NCBI GenBank assembly: GCA_015487835.1
Contig: WFOY01000064.1
Coordinates: 1 to 8,384 of the forward strand
Origin: Aquificaceae bacterium
Lineage (GTDB): Bacteria; Aquificota; Aquificia; Aquificales; Aquificaceae
Direction: 5' to 3'
DNA: 8,384 nucleotides
The position numbers and the translations under genes were made by a program. Under the pieces are notes generated by a model, which was not told where the DNA came from, ran no database searches, and saw nothing but the letters and a program-made list of their open reading frames with translations. Positions 1 through 5,638 of this stretch are shown piece after piece. Numbering within the stretch: position 1 is the stretch's first letter; the number at the start of each line of letters is the position of its first letter.

Positions 1-1
1 G

Positions 2-1018
2 GTGGTCAATCCCTTCGGGGAGCCCTTGGACGGGAAGCCCGTCTATACGGCCGAGAGGATGCCCATAAAGATCAGCTCCGTAAACCCTCTCGAGAGGGAG
101 AGGATAAAGGAGGTCTTCGACACGGGCATAAGGTCCATAAACGCCATGTTCACCCTCGGGAAGGGTCAGAAGGTGGGTATATTCGCAGGGGCGGGCGTCG
201 GGAAGAGCACCCTCCTTGGCATGATCACCAACTACAGCAACGCAGATGTGGTTGTTCTGGCCCTAATAGGGGAGAGGGGAAGGGAGGTCAGGGAGTTCGT
301 GGAGGACGTTCTCGGAGAGGGTCTTAAGAAGAGCATAGTCGTTGTCTCAACGGCTGACGAGCCTCCCGTGGTGAAGGTGAAGGGTGCCCTCAGTGCCATA
401 GTCCACGCCAGATACTTCTCCTCCAAAGGTGCCAACGTCCTCCTGGTTATGGACTCTATAACCAGGTTCGCCATGGCTCAGAGGGAGATAGGCCTCGCAG
501 CCGGAGAGCCTCCCACCCTGAAAGGCTACACACCCTCAGTCTTCCACATGATGACCAACATAGTGGAGAGCTGCGGTAACTTCAGGAACGGAGGTAGCAT
601 AACAGGGATTTTCAGCGTCCTCGTTGAGGGGGACGACATAACCCTGGACCCGGTGGCGGACGCTCTTGTAGGCGTTTTCGACGGTCACATAGTCCTCTCA
701 AGGAAGAGGGCCAACGCAGGCCTCTACCCGGCGGTGGATCCAGTCAGGAGCCTGTCCAGACTCATGCCTAAGCTGGTTTCGGAGGACCACCTCTCGATGG
801 CCATGTATCTCAAGGAGCTCCTTAGCTCCTACGAATCTATGGAGGATCTGGTAAACTTAGGTCTCTACAAGAGAGGGTCCAACCCCGCCGTGGACAGGGT
901 GCTGGACAACAAGGACTTAATAGACTCCTTCTTCAAGCAGGATTACAGGATCGGTGTCTCCTTCGAGGAGAGCATAAGATCCCTGGAGAGCCTCGTAAAG
1001 ACCCTCAGGGGCGGATGA
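2..1018 (+). CDS. fliI: Flagellum-specific export ATPase FliI (5' end missing)
   Basis: FliI is the hexameric F1-beta-like ATPase at the cytoplasmic face of the flagellar export gate; it uses ATP hydrolysis to help deliver hook and filament subunits. The visible 338 residues begin inside the N-terminal barrel region (VNPFGEPLDGK matches the family's G.PLDGKG segment), so the GTG at position 2 is not the start; roughly 90-100 residues lie off the left edge. Visible signatures are the P-loop GAGVGKST (63-70), GERGREV with the catalytic-type Glu (90-96), the Walker B strand NVLLVMD (145-151) followed by SITRFAMAQREIGLAAGEPP, VEGDD (208-212) and DGHIVLSR (227-234). The C-terminal SFEESIRSLESLV is also family-like. 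The loop after VEGDD (ITLDPVAD) is one residue longer than the usual MNEPIAD. The last 14 bases overlap the end of the opposite-strand PIN gene. fliJ does not follow. F1 beta or V-type A is unlikely because GLAAGEPP and DGHIVLSR are FliI/SctN-like. Confidence 0.95.
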   Translation: MVNPFGEPLDGKPVYTAERMPIKISSVNPLERERIKEVFDTGIRSINAMFTLGKGQKVGIFAGAGVGKSTLLGMITNYSNADVVVLALIGERGREVREFVEDVLGEGLKKSIVVVSTADEPPVVKVKGALSAIVHARYFSSKGANVLLVMDSITRFAMAQREIGLAAGEPPTLKGYTPSVFHMMTNIVESCGNFRNGGSITGIFSVLVEGDDITLDPVADALVGVFDGHIVLSRKRANAGLYPAVDPVRSLSRLMPKLVSEDHLSMAMYLKELLSSYESMEDLVNLGLYKRGSNPAVDRVLDNKDLIDSFFKQDYRIGVSFEESIRSLESLVKTLRGG

Positions 1019-1400
1019 TCTTCATACCAGCCTTCTCGAACCTCTTCGAGTAGGTTACCACCTCCTTTACCTTCTTCCTCTTAGCCTTGGCTATCTTCAG
1101 ACAGTCCATAAAGGGAACCTTCGAGTTCCTGTAGATCCTTACCGCCTCCCTTACCACCTCAGCGGACTCAACCTTAAATAGGCTGTCGGTGATCACCGTG
1201 ATCACCACATCCGAGACAACCTCCCTCTCCCAGCCCTGCACCTGTTCCAGGAAGTAGACCAGCTCAACGATAACCTCCTCGGTTACGAGGAGCTTCTCCT
1301 TCTGCTTCTCCAGATCCCTGAAGAGGAGGTCTATCCTATCTATCTCCTCCTCGGATCCTGAAAAGAACTCTAAGAGAACGGACGTGTCCAGAAATTTCAT
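1005..1400 (-). CDS. PIN-domain protein, VapC-like putative RNase toxin
   Basis: PIN domains are Mg2+-dependent RNase folds, often toxins of VapBC pairs. I start the 131-residue protein at ATG 1400-1398, because MKFLDTSVLLEFF is the typical PIN N-terminus; an in-frame TTG at 1427 would add nine atypical residues. Acidic residues of the active site are visible at D5 (LDTS), E46 (EEVIVELVYF) and D99 (VPFMDCLKIAKAK). The usual fourth site, in a T-F/Y-D-x-D-F context near the C-terminus, reads TYSKRF, with Ser118 replacing Asp and Arg120 replacing a second common acid. Activity could therefore be altered, but three acids remain. The gene is convergent with fliI, sharing its last 14 bases, and divergent from the AbrB-like gene 96 bp away. 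No Shine-Dalgarno precedes the start; a consensus -35 (TTGACA) lies upstream. A toxin role is inferred from the family and from the neighbouring AbrB-like gene; a housekeeping PIN nuclease is possible. Confidence 0.82.
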   Translation of the reverse strand: MKFLDTSVLLEFFSGSEEEIDRIDLLFRDLEKQKEKLLVTEEVIVELVYFLEQVQGWEREVVSDVVITVITDSLFKVESAEVVREAVRIYRNSKVPFMDCLKIAKAKRKKVKEVVTYSKRFEKAGMKIIRP

Positions 1401-1408
1401 GATACTTA

Positions 1409-1435
1409 ATTTTATCAAACATAGCAAGATGTCAA
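1409..1435 (-). promoter_or_regulatory. Putative sigma70-type promoter of the PIN gene
   Basis: On the - strand a perfect TTGACA (1435-1430) is followed, after a short 15-bp spacer, by TAAAAT (1414-1409). Only 8 bases separate the -10 from the ATG, so transcription would start at or next to the start codon, giving a leaderless or nearly leaderless mRNA. This agrees with the lack of a Shine-Dalgarno. The short spacer weakens the call. Confidence 0.45.
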
Positions 1436-1456
1436 CATTCAGTTTTGAGTTTGAGG

Positions 1457-1485
1457 TTGAAAAAAATTTGAAACCTGCCGATATT
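1457..1485 (+). promoter_or_regulatory. Putative promoter of the AbrB-like gene and the flagellar operon
   Basis: TTGAAA (1457-1462) and GATATT (1480-1485) are separated by 17 bp; the AT-rich run continues to 1493, so the exact -10 (TATTTA or TATATA are alternatives) is uncertain. Start of transcription would fall about 1492-1495, leaving almost no leader before ATG 1497, and no Shine-Dalgarno is present. Because all genes from here to fliR are tightly packed on the same strand, this is the best candidate for the promoter of the hook/export-gate operon. Confidence 0.4.
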
Positions 1486-1496
1486 TATATATAGCC

Positions 1497-1745
1497 ATGG
1501 ACGAGATAGTGAAGGTTATGGCGAGAGGGCTTATAGCTCTTCCGAGCGAGGTGAGGAAGAAGATAGGCGTGAAGGAGGGAGACATACTCAAGGTGGAGGT
1601 GAAGGAGAACGAGGTCGTCCTCAGAAAGGAGAAGAGGATCTACGACCTGAAGGGTGCCCTCGCCAGGAAGGAGGGTAAGCCTGTGAGCAAGAGCTTCGCC
1701 GAGGTGCTCGCCGAGGAGCTGAAGAGAAAGCAGGGGGAGAAGTAA
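1497..1745 (+). CDS. AbrB/MazE/SpoVT-family DNA-binding protein, VapB-like putative antitoxin
   Basis: This 82-residue protein has an N-terminal swapped-hairpin AbrB domain (about residues 3-44): VKVMARGLIALPSEVRKKIGV matches the family pattern of a beta strand, a G-x-I-x-x-P turn and a short helix, followed by KEGDILKVEVKENEVVLRK. The charged tail (45-82, containing KSFAEVLAEELKRK) is the kind of segment that antitoxins use to bind and block a PIN partner. The gene is divergent from the PIN gene rather than upstream in the same operon as is usual for vapBC. Its stop overlaps the flgD start by one base (TAATG, 1743-1747), and a GGGGGAG at 1733-1739 inside its 3' end can serve flgD. It is therefore the first gene of the flagellar transcription unit. 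It could be an antitoxin, a transcriptional regulator of the operon, or both; the family call is firm, the role is inferred. Confidence 0.87.
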   Translation: MDEIVKVMARGLIALPSEVRKKIGVKEGDILKVEVKENEVVLRKEKRIYDLKGALARKEGKPVSKSFAEVLAEELKRKQGEK

Positions 1746-2386
1746 TGGGCCACGTGGAGACGAGGTACGACATCCAGCCTCCCCAGCCCAAGGTGGTGGG
1801 TCCCGACTACGTCCAGTCCTTCGACAACCTATCGGCTGAGGACTTCATGAGGATATACTTAGAGACCCTGAGGTTCCAGGACCCCTTCAGGCAGAACGAC
1901 GTATCTAAAGCCATAGAGGACACGGTCAGGCTTAACCAGATAAAGTTCTACACGGACATGAAACAGTTTCTGGACAGCCTGACCGCCTGGTTTAACCAGA
2001 TGACCTTCCTCCAGTCCATAAACCTGATAGGTAAGTCCTTCGTGTTCAGGACGGACACTATAGACACCCTGAAGGGTGGCGAGTATTACATACTGTCGGG
2101 AGAGAGGGTGGAGGGGGTCAAGGTCCGCATATACGACGGGGAGGACCTGGTGAAGGAGATACCCATGGACCTCCAGAGGGGACTCAACCCCATAGACATC
2201 TCAGGTCTTCCAAAGGGTCAGTTTATGGTAAAGGTCTTTAAGGGGGACTTCGAGTTAACTACGGGGTGGGATCTTGGCTTCAAAGACTCCGTTAAGGCTG
2301 CGGGGATAGTGAATGGGGACCTGATGATCGACCTACTCTCCGGGAGACAGGTCCCCGCCTCTCAGATCATCTACTCGGGGGGATGA
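1745..2386 (+). CDS. flgD: Flagellar hook capping (scaffolding) protein FlgD
   Basis: FlgD forms the cap at the tip of the growing hook and is needed for polymerisation of exported FlgE outside the cell. The 213 residues show the conserved N-terminal block FMRIYLETLRFQDPF (34-48, equivalent to the family's FLKLLVTQLQNQDP), then LNQIKFYTDMKQFLDSL (63-79) and SINLIGKSF (91-99), which corresponds to the family's A..LIGK segment. A beta-rich Tudor/Fn3-like part follows, ending in GIVNGDLMIDLLSGRQVPASQI (187-208), the typical FlgD ending. The start ATG shares a base with the upstream AbrB-like stop and has a Shine-Dalgarno-like GGGGGAG 5 bases upstream, so translational coupling is likely. There is no signal peptide, as expected for a type III substrate. 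It precedes flgE by 3 bases, the common flgD-flgE order. Confidence 0.92.
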   Translation: MGHVETRYDIQPPQPKVVGPDYVQSFDNLSAEDFMRIYLETLRFQDPFRQNDVSKAIEDTVRLNQIKFYTDMKQFLDSLTAWFNQMTFLQSINLIGKSFVFRTDTIDTLKGGEYYILSGERVEGVKVRIYDGEDLVKEIPMDLQRGLNPIDISGLPKGQFMVKVFKGDFELTTGWDLGFKDSVKAAGIVNGDLMIDLLSGRQVPASQIIYSGG

Positions 2387-2389
2387 GCT

Positions 2390-3862
2390 ATGCTGAGGAG
2401 CTTCTTCAACGCGGTCACGGGCCTGGACGCTTCAAGGTTCTGGATCGATCTGACCTCCGACAACATGGCTAACGTCAACACTGTTGGCTTTAAAGCTCAG
2501 AGACCTCTGTTCCAGGACGTTATCTCCCAGGTGAACATAGGCCTCAACGTGGTCACAGGAACCTTAAAGTCCACCACCTTCGGTGCAGGAGTCATAGTGG
2601 ACAGCACCCAGAAGATATGGACCATAGGTAACTTCAAGCAGACTGGCATAAACACTGACCTCGCCATACAGGGAAGGGGTCTTTTCATCCTCAAGGATCC
2701 GATCACAGGGGCCTTCTTTTACACTAGGGATGGTCAGTTCAGGCTATCGAGGGATGGTTATATGGTAAACTCAGGGGGTTTCTTCCTTCAAGGTTTCAGG
2801 CTGAACGAGAAGGGGGAAGTGGTCGGGACAGGCTTAGAGAACATAAGGGTTGAACAGCAGCTCTCCCCCAACCCTACGGGGCAGGTCAGCTTCCTCCAGC
2901 CCACGAACCTGAACGCGGAGGCCATACCCCCCACAAACCCATTCAACCCCCTCGACACTACCACCTACAACAACAAGTACACACTAACCATATACGACTC
3001 CTTAGGAGAGGCCTTCCAAGTGGATGTTTACTTCAAAAAGGTGGCAACCAACGAGTGGAGGATATTCATCCTCACCGACTACAACGAAGACGGCGTTCTG
3101 GACAACCTGATAGCTCCGGCTTATGCCGCCGGGTCTGAAACTTCCGCAAGCGGCACCTTCTACTTCGTAACCCTCTTCTTCGATCCCACCACTGGTAAGA
3201 TAGACGAGTCCACAACCCTCGCAGCCAACCCCGGCTTTCAAAACGTAACACTGGGTGATACTAAATACTTCTTCCTCCAGCTATTCGATACGGCGAACAC
3301 ACCCGTGGATGCCAACGGAACAGTACTTACCCTCGACACCTCCTCCGGAGGGCAGCTTGGGAGTCCCGTGGAGGGCCTCACCAACACCCAGGGGATGATC
3401 CTGATGATAGGGGACGAGCCCGCTTCGGACACGAACACGACCCTAATCCAGAACTCCTACGTGAACCAGTTCGCCGCCGACTTCGTGATAACCATGGAGC
3501 AGAACGGCTACTCCAAAGGAGACCTCATAGACGTTTACGTCCTCTCGGAGGACGGGTCCGTTGTGGGCGTTTACTCCAACGGTAAGTCCCTGCCCCTTTA
3601 CAGGGTGGCCCTTGCGGTTTTCACGGATCCTGAGGAGCTTACCAAAAAGGGAGCCAACCTATACACATCCATAACGACACCAACTATATTATTAGCAGGA
3701 GGGGCGGAGAAGGTGCGTTCCGGTATGCTGGAGATGTCGAACGTGGACATAGCGAGGGAGTTCATAAACCTGATAACCGCCCAGAGGGCTTACCAGGCGA
3801 ACGCAAGGGTGATAACGACGGCGAACACGATACTTGACGAGACGGTTAACCTCGTTAGATAA
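2390..3862 (+). CDS. flgE: Flagellar hook protein FlgE
   Basis: FlgE is the subunit of the hook, the universal joint between rod and filament; it is exported by the gate encoded downstream. The 490-residue protein has the rod/hook N-terminal helix and motif SFFNAVTGLDASRFWIDLTS plus DNMANVNTVGFK (24-35), an ALAIQGRGLF-like segment at 91-99, and GQFRLSRDGYMVNSGG (115-130). The C-terminal block SNVDIAREFINLITAQRAYQ (450-469) continues into ANARVITTANTILDETVNL. The late GYSKGDLIDVYVLSEDGSVVG and YSNGKSLPLYRVALAVF segments are FlgE-like. The length is above the approximately 400 residues of enteric FlgE, reflecting extra surface domains (about 150-360). A DxNxDGxxD loop at 230-238 resembles calcium-binding loops. 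GGGGGG (2377-2382) lies 7 bases before the ATG, supporting this start. FlgF/FlgG are shorter and are unlikely alternatives. Confidence 0.95.
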   Translation: MLRSFFNAVTGLDASRFWIDLTSDNMANVNTVGFKAQRPLFQDVISQVNIGLNVVTGTLKSTTFGAGVIVDSTQKIWTIGNFKQTGINTDLAIQGRGLFILKDPITGAFFYTRDGQFRLSRDGYMVNSGGFFLQGFRLNEKGEVVGTGLENIRVEQQLSPNPTGQVSFLQPTNLNAEAIPPTNPFNPLDTTTYNNKYTLTIYDSLGEAFQVDVYFKKVATNEWRIFILTDYNEDGVLDNLIAPAYAAGSETSASGTFYFVTLFFDPTTGKIDESTTLAANPGFQNVTLGDTKYFFLQLFDTANTPVDANGTVLTLDTSSGGQLGSPVEGLTNTQGMILMIGDEPASDTNTTLIQNSYVNQFAADFVITMEQNGYSKGDLIDVYVLSEDGSVVGVYSNGKSLPLYRVALAVFTDPEELTKKGANLYTSITTPTILLAGGAEKVRSGMLEMSNVDIAREFINLITAQRAYQANARVITTANTILDETVNLVR

Positions 3863-3870
3863 TCAGAGCC

Positions 3871-4374
3871 ATGGCTGACGAGGAGAGGGAGGCGCAAGAG
3901 GCTGCCGAGAGAGCCGGCGGAGGCAAGGGCAAGCTCCTCCTTGCGCTCCTCCTTCTCCTCATACTTTTAGCAGGAGGGGGTGGAGGGGCTTACTACTTCC
4001 TCTTTGTGAAGAAGGAGGAGAAGAAGGAAGAGGCTCCAAAACCCACCGTGGCCCCCGAGGCGGTAGGGATCATGTACAAGCTCGAGCCTGCCTTCATAGT
4101 GAACCTCGCCGATCCTGAGCTAACCATGTACGCCAGGGTGTCGGTCACCATGGAGGTGTCCGCTCCTGAGGTAGTCATGGAGGTTCAGAAGAGGGAGCCT
4201 ATAATAAGGGACGCCATCATAGAGATCCTCTCCAACAAGACCTCCAGGGAGCTTAGATCCCCTGAAGGTAGGGAACAGCTAAAGCTTGAGATCATCAAGA
4301 GGGTAAACACCATACTCGTTCAGGGTGGTGTGAGGAACGTTTACTTTACAGAGTTCGTCGTTCAGGCTGAGTGA
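3871..4374 (+). CDS. fliL: Flagellar basal body-associated protein FliL
   Basis: FliL is a single-pass inner membrane protein around the MotAB stator that influences torque and stator stability. The 167 residues comprise an acidic cytoplasmic N-terminus (1-20), one transmembrane segment of Leu/Ile followed by a five-Gly run (about 21-46), a Lys/Glu/Pro linker, and a periplasmic domain. The family pattern is visible in YKLEPAFIVNLAD (69-81), MYARVSVTMEV (86-96), IIRDAIIEILSNKT (111-124) and the terminal VRNVYFTEFVVQ (154-165). The gene lies 8 bases after flgE. No convincing Shine-Dalgarno precedes ATG 3871; its context is GCCATGG. Its stop overlaps the fliO start by one base. In many clusters fliM and fliN follow fliL, but here fliO follows directly. 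Confidence 0.92.
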   Translation: MADEEREAQEAAERAGGGKGKLLLALLLLLILLAGGGGGAYYFLFVKKEEKKEEAPKPTVAPEAVGIMYKLEPAFIVNLADPELTMYARVSVTMEVSAPEVVMEVQKREPIIRDAIIEILSNKTSRELRSPEGREQLKLEIIKRVNTILVQGGVRNVYFTEFVVQAE

Positions 4375-4697
4375 TGGACCTCGCCCAGTATCTGGTAAAG
4401 CTTCTCGTCTCCCTGGGTGTTGTCCTTATAGTTCTCGTTCTGGTCCTTCCCTATGTTATAAAGAAGTTCTTCTTCGGTGTTAAAGGCTTCGGCAAAGAAG
4501 GGCACTTCGAGGTCAGGAAGGTGGTTCCCCTGTCGAAGGGCGTGCTGATCGTGGAGCTTGAGATAAGGGGAAAGACCTTTATACTCTGCGTTAGTGAGAA
4601 GGGCGCTGATGTAATATATAGGGAAGATGGTTCTCCTCCTGATTCTGGCCCTGGGAGGGGTGGTCCTAGCCCAGGAGAGGGCGATCCCACCCGTTGA
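4374..4697 (+). CDS. fliO: Flagellar biosynthetic protein FliO
   Basis: FliO is a small membrane protein that helps assemble the FliP ring of the export gate and is not itself part of the final pore. The 107-residue protein has one transmembrane segment (about 9-29) followed by a short cytoplasmic domain with the family pattern FEVRKVVPLSKGVLIVELEIRG and KTFILCVSEKGADVI (45-81). I choose ATG 4374, which shares its A with the fliL stop (TGATG), over the GTG one codon earlier. The last 23 residues (85-107) are a Pro/Gly/Ser/Asp tail without homology-like features, written in the 71 bases that also encode the FliP signal peptide in another frame. The tail may simply be a by-product of that overlap. 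Identification rests on domain pattern and position between fliL and fliP. Confidence 0.85.
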   Translation: MDLAQYLVKLLVSLGVVLIVLVLVLPYVIKKFFFGVKGFGKEGHFEVRKVVPLSKGVLIVELEIRGKTFILCVSEKGADVIYREDGSPPDSGPGRGGPSPGEGDPTR

Positions 4698-5358
4698 GAT
4701 AAGGGTGGGTGAAGGGGACCTGGCGACCTCGGTAAGGTTACTTATACTACTCACCGTCCTTGCCCTTGCCCCCTCAATCCTTATAATGACCACCTCCTTC
4801 GTGAGGATAGTCGTCGTCCTGTCGGTCCTAAGACAAGCTATAGGGGTACCTCAGGTTCCCCCGAACCAGGTGATAATATCTTTGGCTCTCTTCCTCACAT
4901 TCTTCATAATGAAGCCTGTCTTCGAGGAGATAAACGCGGAGGCCCTCCAGCCTTACATAAAGGAGGAGATAGACGACAGGGAGTTCTTCAGCAGGGTCTC
5001 GGGAACTATGAAGGAGTTCATGGCAAGGCACACGAGGAAGGACACTATGGAGATATTCTTAGAGGTTGCAGGGCTTAGTCCTGAGGATCGTAAGGAGATC
5101 AAAAGCCCCCAGGACGTTCCCCTGAGTGTCCTGATCCCGGCCTTCATGGTGAGCGAGCTCACCACAGCCTTCGAGATAGTCTTCCTGATATACATACCCT
5201 TCCTGATAGTTGACATAGTGGTCGCCTCGATCCTGATCTCCATGGGCATAATAATGATCCCTCCCCAGCTCATATCCCTGCCCTTTAAGATAATGCTCTT
5301 CGTCCTTGCGAACGGGTGGGAGCTTGTGGTCCTTTCCCTTGTGAGGAGCTACATGTAG
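4627..5358 (+). CDS. fliP: Flagellar export gate protein FliP
   Basis: FliP forms the pentameric core of the export gate (FliP5Q4R1). The 243 residues begin with a cleavable-looking signal peptide (1-15, cleavage probably after VLA before QE), as known for FliP. Conserved parts follow: APSILIMTTSFVRIVVVLSVLRQAIG (48-73), PPNQVIISLALFLTFFIM (78-95), a soluble segment (97-165), and VPLSVLIPAFMVSELTTAFEIVFLIYIPFLIVDIV (164-198). The end MIPPQLISLPFKIMLFVLANGW (210-231) is also family-typical. The start is inside fliO; ATG 4627 is chosen because it gives a complete signal peptide and an in-frame TAA lies just upstream at 4612. GGGA upstream is too close to be an ideal ribosome site, so coupling to fliO translation is likely. 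Confidence 0.95.
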   Translation: MVLLLILALGGVVLAQERAIPPVEIRVGEGDLATSVRLLILLTVLALAPSILIMTTSFVRIVVVLSVLRQAIGVPQVPPNQVIISLALFLTFFIMKPVFEEINAEALQPYIKEEIDDREFFSRVSGTMKEFMARHTRKDTMEIFLEVAGLSPEDRKEIKSPQDVPLSVLIPAFMVSELTTAFEIVFLIYIPFLIVDIVVASILISMGIIMIPPQLISLPFKIMLFVLANGWELVVLSLVRSYM

Positions 5359-5364
5359 GAGGTG
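5357..5364 (+). promoter_or_regulatory. Strong Shine-Dalgarno of fliQ
   Basis: AGGAGGTG, an extended match to the 16S anti-Shine-Dalgarno, overlaps the fliP stop codon (TAG 5356-5358). The AGGAGG core ends 6 bases before ATG 5369 and only 3 before GTG 5366, favouring the ATG as the fliQ start. It is the best ribosome site in the window, which stands out because several neighbours have none. Confidence 0.8.
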
Positions 5365-5368
5365 GGTG

Positions 5369-5638
5369 ATGAGCCCTGATTTCGTTCTGTCCATAGGTCA
5401 GAAGGCTTTAGAGATGGCCATAGTTCTTGCCATGCCTGTCCTCATGGCCACCTTCGTGGTCGGTCTCGTGGTGAGCGTATTTCAGGCAGCCACCCAGATC
5501 CAAGAGATGACCCTCGCTTACATACCCAAGATAGTCGCTGCCATGGTCACCGTCTTCGTCCTAGGAGGCTGGATGATGACGAAGATAACGGACTTCACCA
5601 GAGAGATATTCGTAAACATACCCCTCTGGATAAGATGA
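5369..5638 (+). CDS. fliQ: Flagellar export gate protein FliQ
   Basis: FliQ is a two-helix-hairpin membrane protein; four copies wrap the FliP/FliR core of the export gate. The 89-residue length is typical of the family. Visible features are two hydrophobic segments (about 15-38 and 54-72) and, between them, the hallmark VVGLVVSVFQAATQIQEMTL (30-49) continuing AYIPKI. The start is set by the strong AGGAGGTG upstream. The stop overlaps the fliR start by four bases (ATGA, 5635-5638), so the two are probably coupled. Confidence 0.96.
   Translation: MSPDFVLSIGQKALEMAIVLAMPVLMATFVVGLVVSVFQAATQIQEMTLAYIPKIVAAMVTVFVLGGWMMTKITDFTREIFVNIPLWIR

Larger units (their letters stand above)
1401..1496. promoter_or_regulatory. 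Divergent AT-rich control region between PIN and AbrB-like genes
   Basis: This 96-bp spacer is clearly more AT-rich than its surroundings and must hold the start signals for both divergent genes. It contains three head-to-tail hexamers, TTGAGT, TTGAGG and TTGAAA (1445-1462), a further TTTGAAA at 1467-1473, and a loose dyad AGGTT (1454-1458) / AACCT (1472-1476) with AAA/TTT inside. AbrB-type antitoxins commonly bind and autoregulate their own promoters, so this is the expected operator location. That binding is an inference; no strong perfect palindrome is visible. Confidence 0.6.

Noticed and set aside
1481..1493. Archaeal-type TATA box before the AbrB-like gene
   Set aside because: It lies only a few bases from the ATG, too close for an archaeal TATA box about 26 bases before transcription start, and the flagellar genes are bacterial.
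3692..3979. Shared 13-base TTAGCAGGAGGGG in flgE (3692-3704) and fliL (3967-3979)
   Set aside because: Both copies encode Leu-Ala-Gly-Gly in frame with the conserved proteins; no start codon at proper spacing follows the internal Shine-Dalgarno-like run, so it is most likely coincidence of codon choice.
4362..4793. 143-residue open frame on the - strand over fliO and fliP
   Set aside because: It is antisense to fliO/fliP with no recognisable domain; the strand is explained by the conserved genes.
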